A stretch of DNA of 6,232 nucleotides from Clostridiaceae bacterium (GTDB lineage Bacteria > Bacillota > Clostridia > Oscillospirales > Acutalibacteraceae): the NCBI GenBank assembly GCA_016303035.1, contig JAEDML010000077.1, positions 1 through 6,232 on the forward strand, read 5' to 3'. The notes beneath the pieces are model-generated. The model was not told where the DNA came from and did no database searches. It saw only the letters and a list, made by a program, of their open reading frames with translations. Positions 1-5,718 of this stretch are shown here, piece by piece (the stretch's first letter is position 1; each line of letters begins with the position of its first letter). The position numbers and the translations under genes are program-made.

Positions 1-39
1 GATTTTTTTAGGAGATTATGACGCATAACTGTGAGAAAC

Positions 40-65
40 AGGATTAACAGGTGTCGAACGCGAAA
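40..65 (+). promoter_or_regulatory. Possible sigma-H-type promoter of spo0A
   Basis: AGGATTA (40-46), a 14-nt spacer and CGAAA (61-65) resemble the Bacillus sigma-H pattern AGGAnnT-N14-HGAAT, with one mismatch in each box. In Bacillus subtilis spo0A has a sigma-H promoter controlled by 0A boxes, and here an exact 0A box lies inside the spacer. The idea rests on a degenerate match plus context, so it is tentative. A start near 72 would give a leader of about 113 nt. Confidence 0.35.
52..58 (+). promoter_or_regulatory. 0A box (Spo0A-P binding site)
   Basis: This is an exact TGTCGAA, the core 0A-box heptamer, in the DNA upstream of spo0A itself. It suggests autoregulation by phosphorylated Spo0A. 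A related TGTCAAA at 72-78 has one mismatch, lies on the same strand and starts 20 bp later, about two helical turns. The heptamer match is visible; occupancy and the sign of regulation are inferred. Confidence 0.6.
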
Positions 66-122
66 TATAAATGTCAAAAAATGGCAACAAAAAATAAATT
101 TACACAAATAATAACAAAATAG

Positions 123-151
123 TTGCAATTTATGGAAATATATGGTAATAT
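123..151 (+). promoter_or_regulatory. Vegetative (sigma-A type) promoter of spo0A
   Basis: A -35 TTGCAA (123-128) and a -10 TAATAT (146-151) are separated by exactly 17 bp, and a TGG extended -10 precedes the hexamer at 143-145. Transcription would start near 158, leaving a leader of about 27 nt. The spo0A Shine-Dalgarno AGGAGGT (169-175) lies 9 nt before the ATG. The surrounding AT-rich DNA makes single hexamers cheap, but the spacing, extended element and position together are persuasive. Confidence 0.65.
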
Positions 152-184
152 ATGTAACATAAAAACGTAGGAGGTAACATTACA

Positions 185-961
185 ATGGAAAAGAAATTAA
201 AAATAGTTATTGCGGACGACAGCACCGAGCTTGGACAGAACTGCGCTAATGCCCTTAAAAGTTACGGAATGAATGTGGTTTTATGTGAAAAGGACGGCAG
301 GCAGGTAGTTGAAAAGACAAGGCTTGAGAAGCCCGACGTAGTTCTTGCCGATGTGTTTATGCCCAATCTTGATATATTAGGCGTATTAGCCAGCATTAAG
401 GATATGGATGAAAAGGAGCGCCCGATGGTTATGGCGATGTCAAGCTTTGATAATCAGCGTCTTGAAAAGGAAACGCTGGACGCAGGGGCGAGCTACTATT
501 TTCTTAAACCGTTTGATATAAATACTATGGCAGAGCGGATTATTCAGCTTTCGGGCTGGAAAAATGAAATATCGCCGATTGTCGTTAAGGACAATGTCGT
601 AACCGACCCCGAGCTTGAGCTTATGGTTACCGAAATTATACATCAGATAGGCGTGCCTGCGCATATTAAGGGCTATCATTATTTAAGAGAGGCTATTATA
701 CTTTCGGTCAAAAACAGCGAGATAATAAATTCGGTTACCAAGCTGCTTTATCCCACCGTTGCAAAGAATCACGGTACAACCTCCTCGCGCGTTGAGCGGG
801 CAATCCGTCACGCTATCGAGGTGGCGTGGGACAGGGGAGATATAGATGTGCTTAACTCCTATTTCGGCTATACCATCCAAAACGATCGCGGCAAGCCGAC
901 CAACAGCGAGTTTATCGCTATGATAAGCGACAAGCTCCGTTTAAGACTCAGAATAAGCTGA
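185..961 (+). CDS. spo0A: Stage 0 sporulation protein A (master response regulator)
   Basis: Spo0A is the phosphorylation-activated transcription factor that commits endospore formers to sporulation. The 258-residue protein is close to the Bacillus length (about 267). Residues 1-123 are a receiver domain with acidic pocket D11/D12, phospho-acceptor D56, S86 in the usual Thr/Ser position and K108 in LKPFD. A short linker (about 124-143) leads to the Spo0A-specific DNA-binding domain (about 144-258). This contains the hallmark IGVPAHIKGY (155-164), the recognition-helix segment around SRVERAIRHAIEVAW (201-215) and KPTNSEFIAM (237-246). The receiver is less conserved than the effector: the usual Gly after D63 is Ile64. 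The start has AGGAGGT 9 nt upstream. The gene appears monocistronic and ends at a strong terminator; the DUF4364 gene converges on it. Identification is secure; activation by phosphorelay or by orphan kinases cannot be told from here. Confidence 0.98.
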   Translation: MEKKLKIVIADDSTELGQNCANALKSYGMNVVLCEKDGRQVVEKTRLEKPDVVLADVFMPNLDILGVLASIKDMDEKERPMVMAMSSFDNQRLEKETLDAGASYYFLKPFDINTMAERIIQLSGWKNEISPIVVKDNVVTDPELELMVTEIIHQIGVPAHIKGYHYLREAIILSVKNSEIINSVTKLLYPTVAKNHGTTSSRVERAIRHAIEVAWDRGDIDVLNSYFGYTIQNDRGKPTNSEFIAMISDKLRLRLRIS

Positions 962-966
962 TACAT

Positions 967-1000
967 AAAAATCGCTCTGCCGAAAGGCAAAGCGATTTTT
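967..1000. terminator. Bidirectional intrinsic terminator between spo0A and the DUF4364 gene
   Basis: A ten-base-pair lower stem (967-976 with 991-1000), one C-A mismatch, four more pairs and a GAAA tetraloop (982-985) form a strong hairpin. T's at 996-1000 serve spo0A on the + strand. The A's at 967-971 give an equivalent U-tract for the convergent gene on the - strand. It begins 6 nt after the spo0A stop codon and lies about 43 nt beyond the DUF4364 stop. Confidence 0.9.
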
Positions 1001-1042
1001 CAGTCTGTAGAAAAACTAAAAATGTATACAAGTATGATTTTT

Positions 1043-1594
1043 CTATTTTGTGATAAGCTCGATTATACCCGAGTATATTTTCGCAGGGTCGTTAAGAAAT
1101 TTATCCTTAATCATCATAGCTTGTTCTTCGTCCGGCACAAGCAGCTTTACACTTACAAAGGGACGGTTATTGTCAAGCGCGGAGCAGGTTATGTAGGTTT
1201 TGCCGTCCTCATGCGTAATTTTAAAATCGGTATCCTTGGCGTGTTTAAAGCGCGACACCATTTTAAAGGCGGCGGTATAAGCCCTGTCCTTAACCGAAAA
1301 GGGGAGCGAGGTTTTAAGCGTTTCGGCGATATTCCTTCCGCTTTCGGTTATTATGTAGGTATCCTCCTTAACATCTACCGATTCAAGCTGACCGCTTTTG
1401 CAAAGCGAGGCAATGCAGTCGTTGACTTCAAAGCAGTTGGCAATACCCTCATAATGTAGGGTGTTGGCAAGCGTGTTGCCCGGAACCGGCTCGTTTATAG
1501 AGGTTAAAATATAGCAGATTAAAATTTTTATTTCCGCTGTGCTGAAGAGTCCGCCTATCGGCTCAACACCGGCGGTAACCGCGTCTCGTTCCAA
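1043..1594 (-). CDS. DUF4364 family protein (winged-helix, function unknown)
   Basis: This 183-residue protein resembles DUF4364 proteins of Clostridia, known from genomes but not, as far as I know, tied to a defined role. Residues about 15-93 look like a winged helix-turn-helix: GGLFSTAEIKILICYIL helix, a second helix, a recognition-like helix around VNDCIASLCKSGQLE (57-71), then a wing and ITESGRNIAETL. Residues about 97-183 form a C-terminal alpha/beta segment with alternating strands (KITHEDGKTYITCSAL, PFVSVKLLVP). No signal peptide or membrane helix is seen. The start is TTG at 1594: AAGGAG (1608-1603) lies 8 nt upstream and no better in-frame ATG fits. It has its own promoter and ends in the terminator shared with spo0A. 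A DNA-binding regulator is the natural guess, but targets are unknown. Family assignment is from recalled sequence pattern. Confidence 0.85.
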   Translation of the reverse strand: MERDAVTAGVEPIGGLFSTAEIKILICYILTSINEPVPGNTLANTLHYEGIANCFEVNDCIASLCKSGQLESVDVKEDTYIITESGRNIAETLKTSLPFSVKDRAYTAAFKMVSRFKHAKDTDFKITHEDGKTYITCSALDNNRPFVSVKLLVPDEEQAMMIKDKFLNDPAKIYSGIIELITK

Positions 1595-1630
1595 AAGAGT
1601 TGCTCCTTTACATAAATTATAATTTCTTTA

Positions 1631-1659
1631 ATTATATTGCTTTTGTGTAAGTATTTCAA
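1631..1659 (-). promoter_or_regulatory. Promoter of the DUF4364 gene
   Basis: Read on the - strand, TTGAAA (1659-1654) and a perfect TATAAT (1636-1631) are separated by 17 bp. Transcription would start near 1624, about 30 nt before the TTG start, with the AAGGAG ribosome site between. This is a near-consensus vegetative promoter, so the gene is probably expressed during growth. Confidence 0.8.
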
Positions 1660-1711
1660 GGAAAATTTAAAAGCCGCTTTTTAAAAAGTTTAAACATTTA
1701 ATATTTGGGTA

Positions 1712-1740
1712 TTGTAAAAACTTTAACTTTATATTATAAT
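1712..1740 (+). promoter_or_regulatory. Promoter of the SRP RNA (and probably the dnaX operon)
   Basis: TTGTAA (1712-1717), a 17-bp spacer and perfect TATAAT (1735-1740) predict a start near 1747, about 15 nt before the first paired base of the SRP RNA. An alternative, TTAACT (1723-1728) with TATATT (1747-1752) and an 18-bp spacer, would start near 1759, closer to the RNA end. AT-rich DNA upstream could act as an UP element. It is the only good + strand promoter I see before dnaX. Confidence 0.65.
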
Positions 1741-1761
1741 AAATAATATATTTATGCACAT

Positions 1762-1904
1762 ATGCGTACCGGAGTGTGCGAATGGGCGGGTCCTGTGCGA
1801 CGGGACGCTACGAACCATGTCAGGCGGGGAACCGAGCAGCATTAAGTAGTATTTCCGTGCGCCGCAGTAAATCGGTCCGTTCGTACACTCGGGTACGCAT
1901 TTTT
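1762..1904 (+). ncRNA. ffs: Signal recognition particle RNA (4.5S/scRNA), short form
   Basis: This RNA is the scaffold of the bacterial SRP; with Ffh it targets nascent membrane and secreted proteins to the translocon. The domain IV core is clear: symmetric loop CAGG (1821-1824) opposite AGCA (1835-1838), a CGG/CCG stem (1825-1827 with 1832-1834) and a GGAA tetraloop (1828-1831). ACGCTAC (1805-1811) and CGTGCGCCG (1856-1864) match conserved flanks of Escherichia coli 4.5S RNA. The ends pair over 21 bp (1762-1782 with 1880-1900, one G-G mismatch and one G-U) and run into TTTTT (1900-1904), so the terminal helix may also be the terminator. No Alu domain is visible, unlike the roughly 270-nt Bacillus scRNA. 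Position before dnaX is as in Bacillus. The exact 5' end is uncertain (about 1747-1762). Confidence 0.92.
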
Positions 1905-1916
1905 AGGAGGTTGGAG
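1905..1916 (+). promoter_or_regulatory. dnaX ribosome binding site abutting the SRP RNA U-tract
   Basis: AGGAGG (1905-1910) begins directly after the T-run of the SRP RNA and lies 11 nt before the dnaX ATG; a second GGAG (1913-1916) lies 5 nt before it. Either could serve. No room remains for a separate dnaX promoter between the RNA and the gene. Confidence 0.7.
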
Positions 1917-1921
1917 TTTTT

Positions 1922-3526
1922 ATGGCATATCAGGCTTTGTACCGCAAGTACCGTCCGCAGACCTTTTCGGATGTTATAGGTCAGGAGCACATAACAAATA
2001 CGCTTAAAAACGAGGTCTCCTCTAATAAAACCGTACATGCATATCTTTTTACCGGCAGCAGAGGAACGGGTAAGACAAGCTGTGCAAAAATTCTTGCCAA
2101 GGCGGTAAACTGCCTGAGCCCTAAGGACGGCGACCCCTGCCTTGAATGTGAAATGTGCCGTATGGCGGCGGAGGGGGAGAATACCGATATTGTCGAGATA
2201 GACGCCGCCTCCAACAACAGCGTTGACAGTATAAGGGAGCTGCGCGAGCAGGTAACCTTTGCGCCGGCTTCATCAAAATACCGCGTTTATATTATCGACG
2301 AGGTGCATATGCTTACCGTAAGCGCCTTTAACGCGTTGCTTAAAACGCTTGAGGAGCCGCCAAAGCATGTTATTTTTATACTTGCCACTACCGAGGTTCA
2401 CAAGCTGCCGTCAACCATACTTTCGCGCTGTCAGCGGTTTGATTTTAGGCGTATTGATTCCGAGAAAATCTGCGAGAGGATACAGTATATAGCGTCAAAG
2501 GAAGGTCTTACCGTTACCGATGACGCCGCCGCCCTTATCGCCGCCGCGGCAGACGGAGGAATGAGAGACGCGCTTTCAATCCTCGACCTGTGCGCTTCGG
2601 GGAATAGGAATATTGACGAAAATACCGTTGCCTCTGTTTGTGCAATGGCAGGCAACGATTATCTTATTAAAATGGCGGATTATATAAAGTCACGGGACTG
2701 TGAAAACGCCCTTATGCTGCTTGATGAGCTTCATAATTCATCGGTTGATATGTTAAGGCTTTTAGGCGAGCTTATAACCCACTACCGCAACCTTATGATA
2801 ATTAAGACGGTTAAAAGCGGCAAAAGACCTATTGTCTGCTCGGCTTCACAGCTTAAAGCGCTTGAAAAGCAGGCTGAAAATTATGATATAAAGGATATTA
2901 TGAGGACGCTTAATATATTGCAGGCCTCCACCGCCGCTATGCAGACCGGAAACCGCCGCTGTGAAATGGAAATGGCGGTAATACGGCTTTGCACGCCTGA
3001 GCTTTCGGATGATACGGCGTCGCTTGAACGGCGTATAGCCGCGCTTGAGCAAAGGGCGGTATCATTGCCCGCAAGACCTGCCGCGGTCGATAAGCCGATA
3101 GAGGATATAAAGGAAACTGCTGATACCGCCGAGGAGGAAATCCCCCTGCCGGACGCTCCGCCTGCCGATAATACCGCGCCGTCGCCTGAAACCGCTGAGA
3201 CTGACGGTTATGACCGCGTAGCGCGGTGGGAGGATATTTTGAGCATATTAAGGCGAAGCTGTCCGCTTATTGCGGGCGTGCTGGAAGGCTCGTCGGCGTA
3301 CACCCACGGCGCGTATCTTTTAATCGACGCGCCAAACGGTCAGTTCCGCTCGCTTATAAACGGCGGCAATACCTTCTACCGCGACAGTATACGCAAGGCG
3401 GCGCTTGAAATACTCGGCAAGACCTATAAGTTAGGACCGTACACAAAATCGGCGGCAAAGGCGGAAACAGATCCGCTTGCGGCGTTTGCCGAAAATTATA
3501 AAAGACTGCAAAATAATCAGCAGTAA
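1922..3526 (+). CDS. dnaX: DNA polymerase III subunit gamma/tau (clamp loader ATPase)
   Basis: DnaX is the ATPase of the clamp loader that opens and places the beta sliding clamp at primer ends; its C-terminal part (tau) contacts other replisome proteins. The 534-residue protein opens with the typical YQALYRKYRPQTFSDVIGQ (3-21). It then shows Walker A GSRGTGKTS (45-53), four zinc-binding cysteines C64, C73, C76 and C79, and Walker B VYIIDE (122-127). Sensor 1 ATTE (155-158), the SRC arginine finger R169 and sensor 2 GGMRDALS (212-219) follow. The collar helices (about 225-365) lead to a Pro/Ala/Glu-rich linker (about 380-428) and a compact C-terminal domain (about 430-520). Length is a little below Bacillus subtilis (about 563). 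No slippery heptamer of the E. coli type was found, so a separate gamma form is not predicted. It heads the ebfC-recR operon. Confidence 0.98.
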   Translation: MAYQALYRKYRPQTFSDVIGQEHITNTLKNEVSSNKTVHAYLFTGSRGTGKTSCAKILAKAVNCLSPKDGDPCLECEMCRMAAEGENTDIVEIDAASNNSVDSIRELREQVTFAPASSKYRVYIIDEVHMLTVSAFNALLKTLEEPPKHVIFILATTEVHKLPSTILSRCQRFDFRRIDSEKICERIQYIASKEGLTVTDDAAALIAAAADGGMRDALSILDLCASGNRNIDENTVASVCAMAGNDYLIKMADYIKSRDCENALMLLDELHNSSVDMLRLLGELITHYRNLMIIKTVKSGKRPIVCSASQLKALEKQAENYDIKDIMRTLNILQASTAAMQTGNRRCEMEMAVIRLCTPELSDDTASLERRIAALEQRAVSLPARPAAVDKPIEDIKETADTAEEEIPLPDAPPADNTAPSPETAETDGYDRVARWEDILSILRRSCPLIAGVLEGSSAYTHGAYLLIDAPNGQFRSLINGGNTFYRDSIRKAALEILGKTYKLGPYTKSAAKAETDPLAAFAENYKRLQNNQQ

Positions 3527-3549
3527 ATACGCCAGAATGGAGAACAGTT

Positions 3550-3891
3550 ATGAAAGCAAGAATACCTAATTCCGGAGGAGCCGGAAACATCAACCAAATG
3601 CTTAAACAGGCACAGAAAATGCAGGAGGATGTCGCGGCGCTTCAGGCAGACCTTGAACAGCGCGAATATCAGGGCGCTTCGGGCGGCGGAATGATTCAGG
3701 TCACAATAGACGGTAAGTACAACATTAAAAAGCTGACAATAGCTCCTGAAGCGGTTGACCCCGAGGATGTTGAAATGCTTGAGGACCTTATTACGGTTGC
3801 CGTAAACGAGGCGGTTGCCACGGCGGCTAAAACCGCAGAGGACGAAATGGGCGCCGTTACCGGCGGACTTAATATGCCGGGGCTGTTTTAA
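3550..3891 (+). CDS. ebfC: YbaB/EbfC family nucleoid-associated protein
   Basis: This 113-residue protein belongs to the YbaB/EbfC (YaaK) family of small dimeric DNA-binding, nucleoid-associated proteins, nearly always encoded between dnaX and recR. Visible family marks are the N-terminal Gly/Asn-rich lead into an amphipathic helix (NINQMLKQAQKMQED, 13-27), a Gly-rich turn (GASGGGMIQVTIDGKY, 42-57), the PEAVDPEDVEMLEDL stretch (66-80) and the terminal GGLNMPGLF (105-113). The start has GGAG (3539-3542) 7 nt upstream. It lies 23 nt after dnaX and 2 nt before recR, indicating one transcript. DNA binding is known for family members; the precise role in this organism is not. Confidence 0.96.
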   Translation: MKARIPNSGGAGNINQMLKQAQKMQEDVAALQADLEQREYQGASGGGMIQVTIDGKYNIKKLTIAPEAVDPEDVEMLEDLITVAVNEAVATAAKTAEDEMGAVTGGLNMPGLF

Positions 3892-3893
3892 TT

Positions 3894-4493
3894 ATGGCTT
3901 ACAATATAGTACCGCTTACAGAGTTAATTTCACAGTTTGAACGCCTGCCGGGTATAGGCAAGAAAACAGCGCAGAGACTGGCGCTCAGTATTCTCGAACA
4001 ACCGCCCGAACGCGCCGAAAAATTTGCGGAGGCGCTTGTAAACGCGCGCAAGAAAATTCATTTTTGCAAGTGCTGTCAGGCGCTTACCGACCTTGAAATA
4101 TGCCCTATATGCTCGGACGAAACCCGTGACCGCGGCGTTATCTGCGTTGTGGCGGAGCCTAAAGATGTTATGGCGTTTGAGCGAACACGGGAGTTCGGCG
4201 GTACATATCATGTTCTTCACGGGGTTATTTCCCCGCTTGACGGCGTGGGCCCCGACCGGCTTCGCATTAAGGAGCTTATGACGCGTCTTGCCTCGGGCGA
4301 GGTTAAGGAAATAATAATGGCGACGAATCCCACGGTTGAGGGGGAGGCTACTGCAAGCTATCTTTCCCGACTTATTAAGCCGATGGGAATTAAGGTCACG
4401 CGCCTTGCGTACGGTATACCGGTGGGCGGCGACCTTGAGTACGCCGATGAATTTACACTTGCAAGAGCCTTAGAGGGCAGAAACGAGATTTGA
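3894..4493 (+). CDS. recR: Recombination mediator protein RecR
   Basis: RecR acts with RecO (and RecF) to load RecA onto SSB-coated single-stranded DNA at gaps during recombinational repair. The 199 residues match the family length. A helix-hairpin-helix (LPGIGKKTAQRLALSIL, 18-34) precedes a zinc finger with C58, C61, C70 and C73. A Toprim domain follows (about 80-175) with E88 in VVAEPKD and the NPTVEGEATASYL segment (145-157). The C-terminal motif LAYGIPVGGDLEYADEFTLA (171-190) is the family signature. The ATG is 2 nt after the ebfC stop with no strong Shine-Dalgarno, so translation is probably coupled to ebfC. Confidence 0.98.
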   Translation: MAYNIVPLTELISQFERLPGIGKKTAQRLALSILEQPPERAEKFAEALVNARKKIHFCKCCQALTDLEICPICSDETRDRGVICVVAEPKDVMAFERTREFGGTYHVLHGVISPLDGVGPDRLRIKELMTRLASGEVKEIIMATNPTVEGEATASYLSRLIKPMGIKVTRLAYGIPVGGDLEYADEFTLARALEGRNEI

Positions 4494-4494
4494 T

Positions 4495-4713
4495 ATGACT
4501 AAGGAAAAAATCGACCGCATAAACGAGCTTGCGCGCAAACAGCGCGGCGAGGGACTTACGGAGGAAGAAAAGCAGGAGCAGTACAGGCTCCGCCGCGAGT
4601 ATATAGACGCATACAAGCAAAGCCTTGTTTCTCAGCTTGAAAACACATACATCCTTGAAAAGGACGGAACTAAGCGAAAGGTGACAAGGAAAGATGAAAA
4701 TCCTCTTAACTGA
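4495..4713 (+). CDS. DUF896 (YnzC/UPF0291) family small protein
   Basis: This 72-residue, highly charged cytoplasmic protein matches the DUF896/YnzC family by the run INELARKQRGEGLTEEEKQE (9-28) and the following LRREYIDAYKQSL (32-44), expected to form a short helical hairpin. Molecular function is not established. In Bacillus subtilis the relative ynzC lies in the LexA-controlled yneA-yneB-ynzC operon; here the gene follows recR instead, another repair context. The ATG is 1 nt after the recR stop and has only a weak ribosome site, so coupling is likely. Its 3' end overlaps the next gene by 20 nt. It occupies the slot where Bacillus has yaaL, but it does not look like YaaL. Confidence 0.9.
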   Translation: MTKEKIDRINELARKQRGEGLTEEEKQEQYRLRREYIDAYKQSLVSQLENTYILEKDGTKRKVTRKDENPLN

Positions 4714-5647
4714 CAGCGCAACCCTTAAATCTAAAGGCGATTTATCCCTTGACGGGTTTAAAAAATTCGGCGATGTTAAGGAGTATGAAAACATATCAAG
4801 ACAGGAGCTTTTAAGCGAGGTTGCCGATACCGATATTTTGCTTTGCAACAAAACGGTTATCGACAGCGAGGTTATAAAAGCGGCAAAAAAACTCCGCTAC
4901 ATCGGCATTTTTGCCACGGGTTACAATAATATTGATATTAAAAGCGCGGCTTCGAAAAACATTACCGTCTGCAATGCGGGCGGCTATTCCACAAATGCCG
5001 TGGTACAGCAGGTTTTCGCATATATACTTGCGCATTACACTAAAATTGCACAGTATGATTCATTCGTAAAGCAGGGCGGCTGGAAACGCTCGCCGGTATT
5101 CTCTCCGCTTGAATATCCGACAGAGGAAATCTTCGGCAAAACGCTCGGAATAATCGGTTACGGCAGCATCGGCAGGGCGGTCGAAAGGGCGGCGGAAGGC
5201 TTCGGAATGAATGTGCTTGTAAACACCCGTACCGTAAGGGAAAACGGTCATACCCGTTTTGTGGATTTGGATACTCTGCTTAAAAACAGCGATATCGTTA
5301 CGGTGCACTGCCCCCTTAATTCGCAGAGCGCCGATTTTATGAACCAAGCGGCATTTGAAAAAATGAAGCGCGGCGCGTTTTTCATAAACACCTCGCGCGG
5401 CGGCGTGGTTGACGAACAGGCGCTTTTTTCTGCCCTTGAAAGCGGCAGACTTTCGGGCGCGGCGGTAGATGTGCTTAAAACCGAGCCTATGGCGGAGGAC
5501 TGCGTGCTTTTTAACGCGAAAAATATAACAATAACGCCACACACGGCGTGGGCGCCGCTTGCTACAAGAAAACGCCTGCTTGATATTGTAATATCCAATA
5601 TAGAGGCGTTTTTAAGCGGCAATCCGCAAAACAAAATAATTCCGTAG
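4694..5647 (+). CDS. D-2-hydroxyacid dehydrogenase, glycerate dehydrogenase/hydroxypyruvate reductase type
   Basis: The 317-residue protein is a complete cytosolic D-isomer-specific 2-hydroxyacid dehydrogenase, which interconverts 2-oxoacids and D-2-hydroxyacids with NAD(P)H. The N-terminal style (ILLTDSATLKSKGDLSLDGF) and GYNNID (76-81) fit the glycerate dehydrogenase branch. The Rossmann loop is GYGSIG (155-160). Catalytic residues are R235 (NTSRGG), E264 (KTEP) and H283 (TPHTAW). The second Rossmann strand ends in VNTRT (176-180), without the Asp typical of NAD-specific members and with R179 nearby, so NADPH use is possible. The ATG lies inside the DUF896 gene (20-nt overlap) with AAGGA 3 nt upstream, a tight spacing. 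It ends the operon. Substrate is inferred from family resemblance; lactate-type or other hydroxyacid activity cannot be excluded. Confidence 0.9.
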   Translation: MKILLTDSATLKSKGDLSLDGFKKFGDVKEYENISRQELLSEVADTDILLCNKTVIDSEVIKAAKKLRYIGIFATGYNNIDIKSAASKNITVCNAGGYSTNAVVQQVFAYILAHYTKIAQYDSFVKQGGWKRSPVFSPLEYPTEEIFGKTLGIIGYGSIGRAVERAAEGFGMNVLVNTRTVRENGHTRFVDLDTLLKNSDIVTVHCPLNSQSADFMNQAAFEKMKRGAFFINTSRGGVVDEQALFSALESGRLSGAAVDVLKTEPMAEDCVLFNAKNITITPHTAWAPLATRKRLLDIVISNIEAFLSGNPQNKIIP

Positions 5648-5654
5648 GAAATAT

Positions 5655-5680
5655 GTAGGGAACGGTCGACGTGCCGTTCC
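5655..5680 (+). repeat. REP-like GTAG-footed hairpin repeat, copy 1
   Basis: This 26-bp element begins with GTAG and continues as a hairpin: GGAACGGT (5659-5666) pairs with GCCGTTCC (5673-5680; seven Watson-Crick pairs and one T-G), with a six-base loop. It starts 7 nt after the dehydrogenase stop and is followed by CAAAG rather than a T-run, so it does not look like an ordinary terminator. It matches copy 2 at 20 of 26 positions. GTAG at the foot of a hairpin next to a RAYT gene is the arrangement of enterobacterial REP elements. Confidence 0.75.
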
Positions 5681-5688
5681 AAAGAATA

Positions 5689-5718
5689 CGAACCCCAAGA
5701 AATCAATCTTGGGGTTCG
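5689..5718. terminator. Perfect 12-bp hairpin, probable bidirectional terminator
   Basis: CGAACCCCAAGA (5689-5700) pairs perfectly with TCTTGGGGTTCG (5707-5718) around a six-base loop (5701-5706). The RAYT stop codon (5705-5703 on the - strand) falls in the loop, so the stem overlaps the last RAYT codons. It sits between two converging genes. The flanking T-runs are short (TTT after the + strand stem, TATTCTTT on the - strand), so termination is likely but not certain. Confidence 0.6.

Noticed and set aside
10..47. AGGAG followed by ATG and a nine-residue open frame (18-47).
   Set aside because: The spacing is only 3 nt, the peptide is tiny, and the DNA overlaps the likely spo0A control region; chance is the simpler explanation.
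1022..1459. A 145-residue open frame on the + strand.
   Set aside because: It is antisense to the DUF4364 gene, lacks recognisable family features, and begins without a convincing ribosome site.
1776..1979. A 67-residue open frame on the + strand across the SRP RNA.
   Set aside because: It overlaps a structured RNA and the dnaX start; its Arg/Ser-rich sequence resembles no protein I know.
1922..3526. Programmed frameshift in dnaX giving a gamma form, with A-rich stretches such as CTT AAA AAC near 2005.
   Set aside because: No A AAA AAG-type heptamer in the right frame with a following hairpin and upstream Shine-Dalgarno; the A-rich site is in the ATPase domain, where a frameshift would destroy the protein.
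5655..5680. Hairpin after the dehydrogenase stop read as a simple terminator.
   Set aside because: It is followed by CAAAG rather than T's, and a related copy sits inside a coding region, so a repeat element fits better.
5060..5706. Two long - strand open frames (5060-5542 and 5248-5706).
   Set aside because: Both are shadows of the dehydrogenase gene, which has intact catalytic and Rossmann motifs in its own frame.
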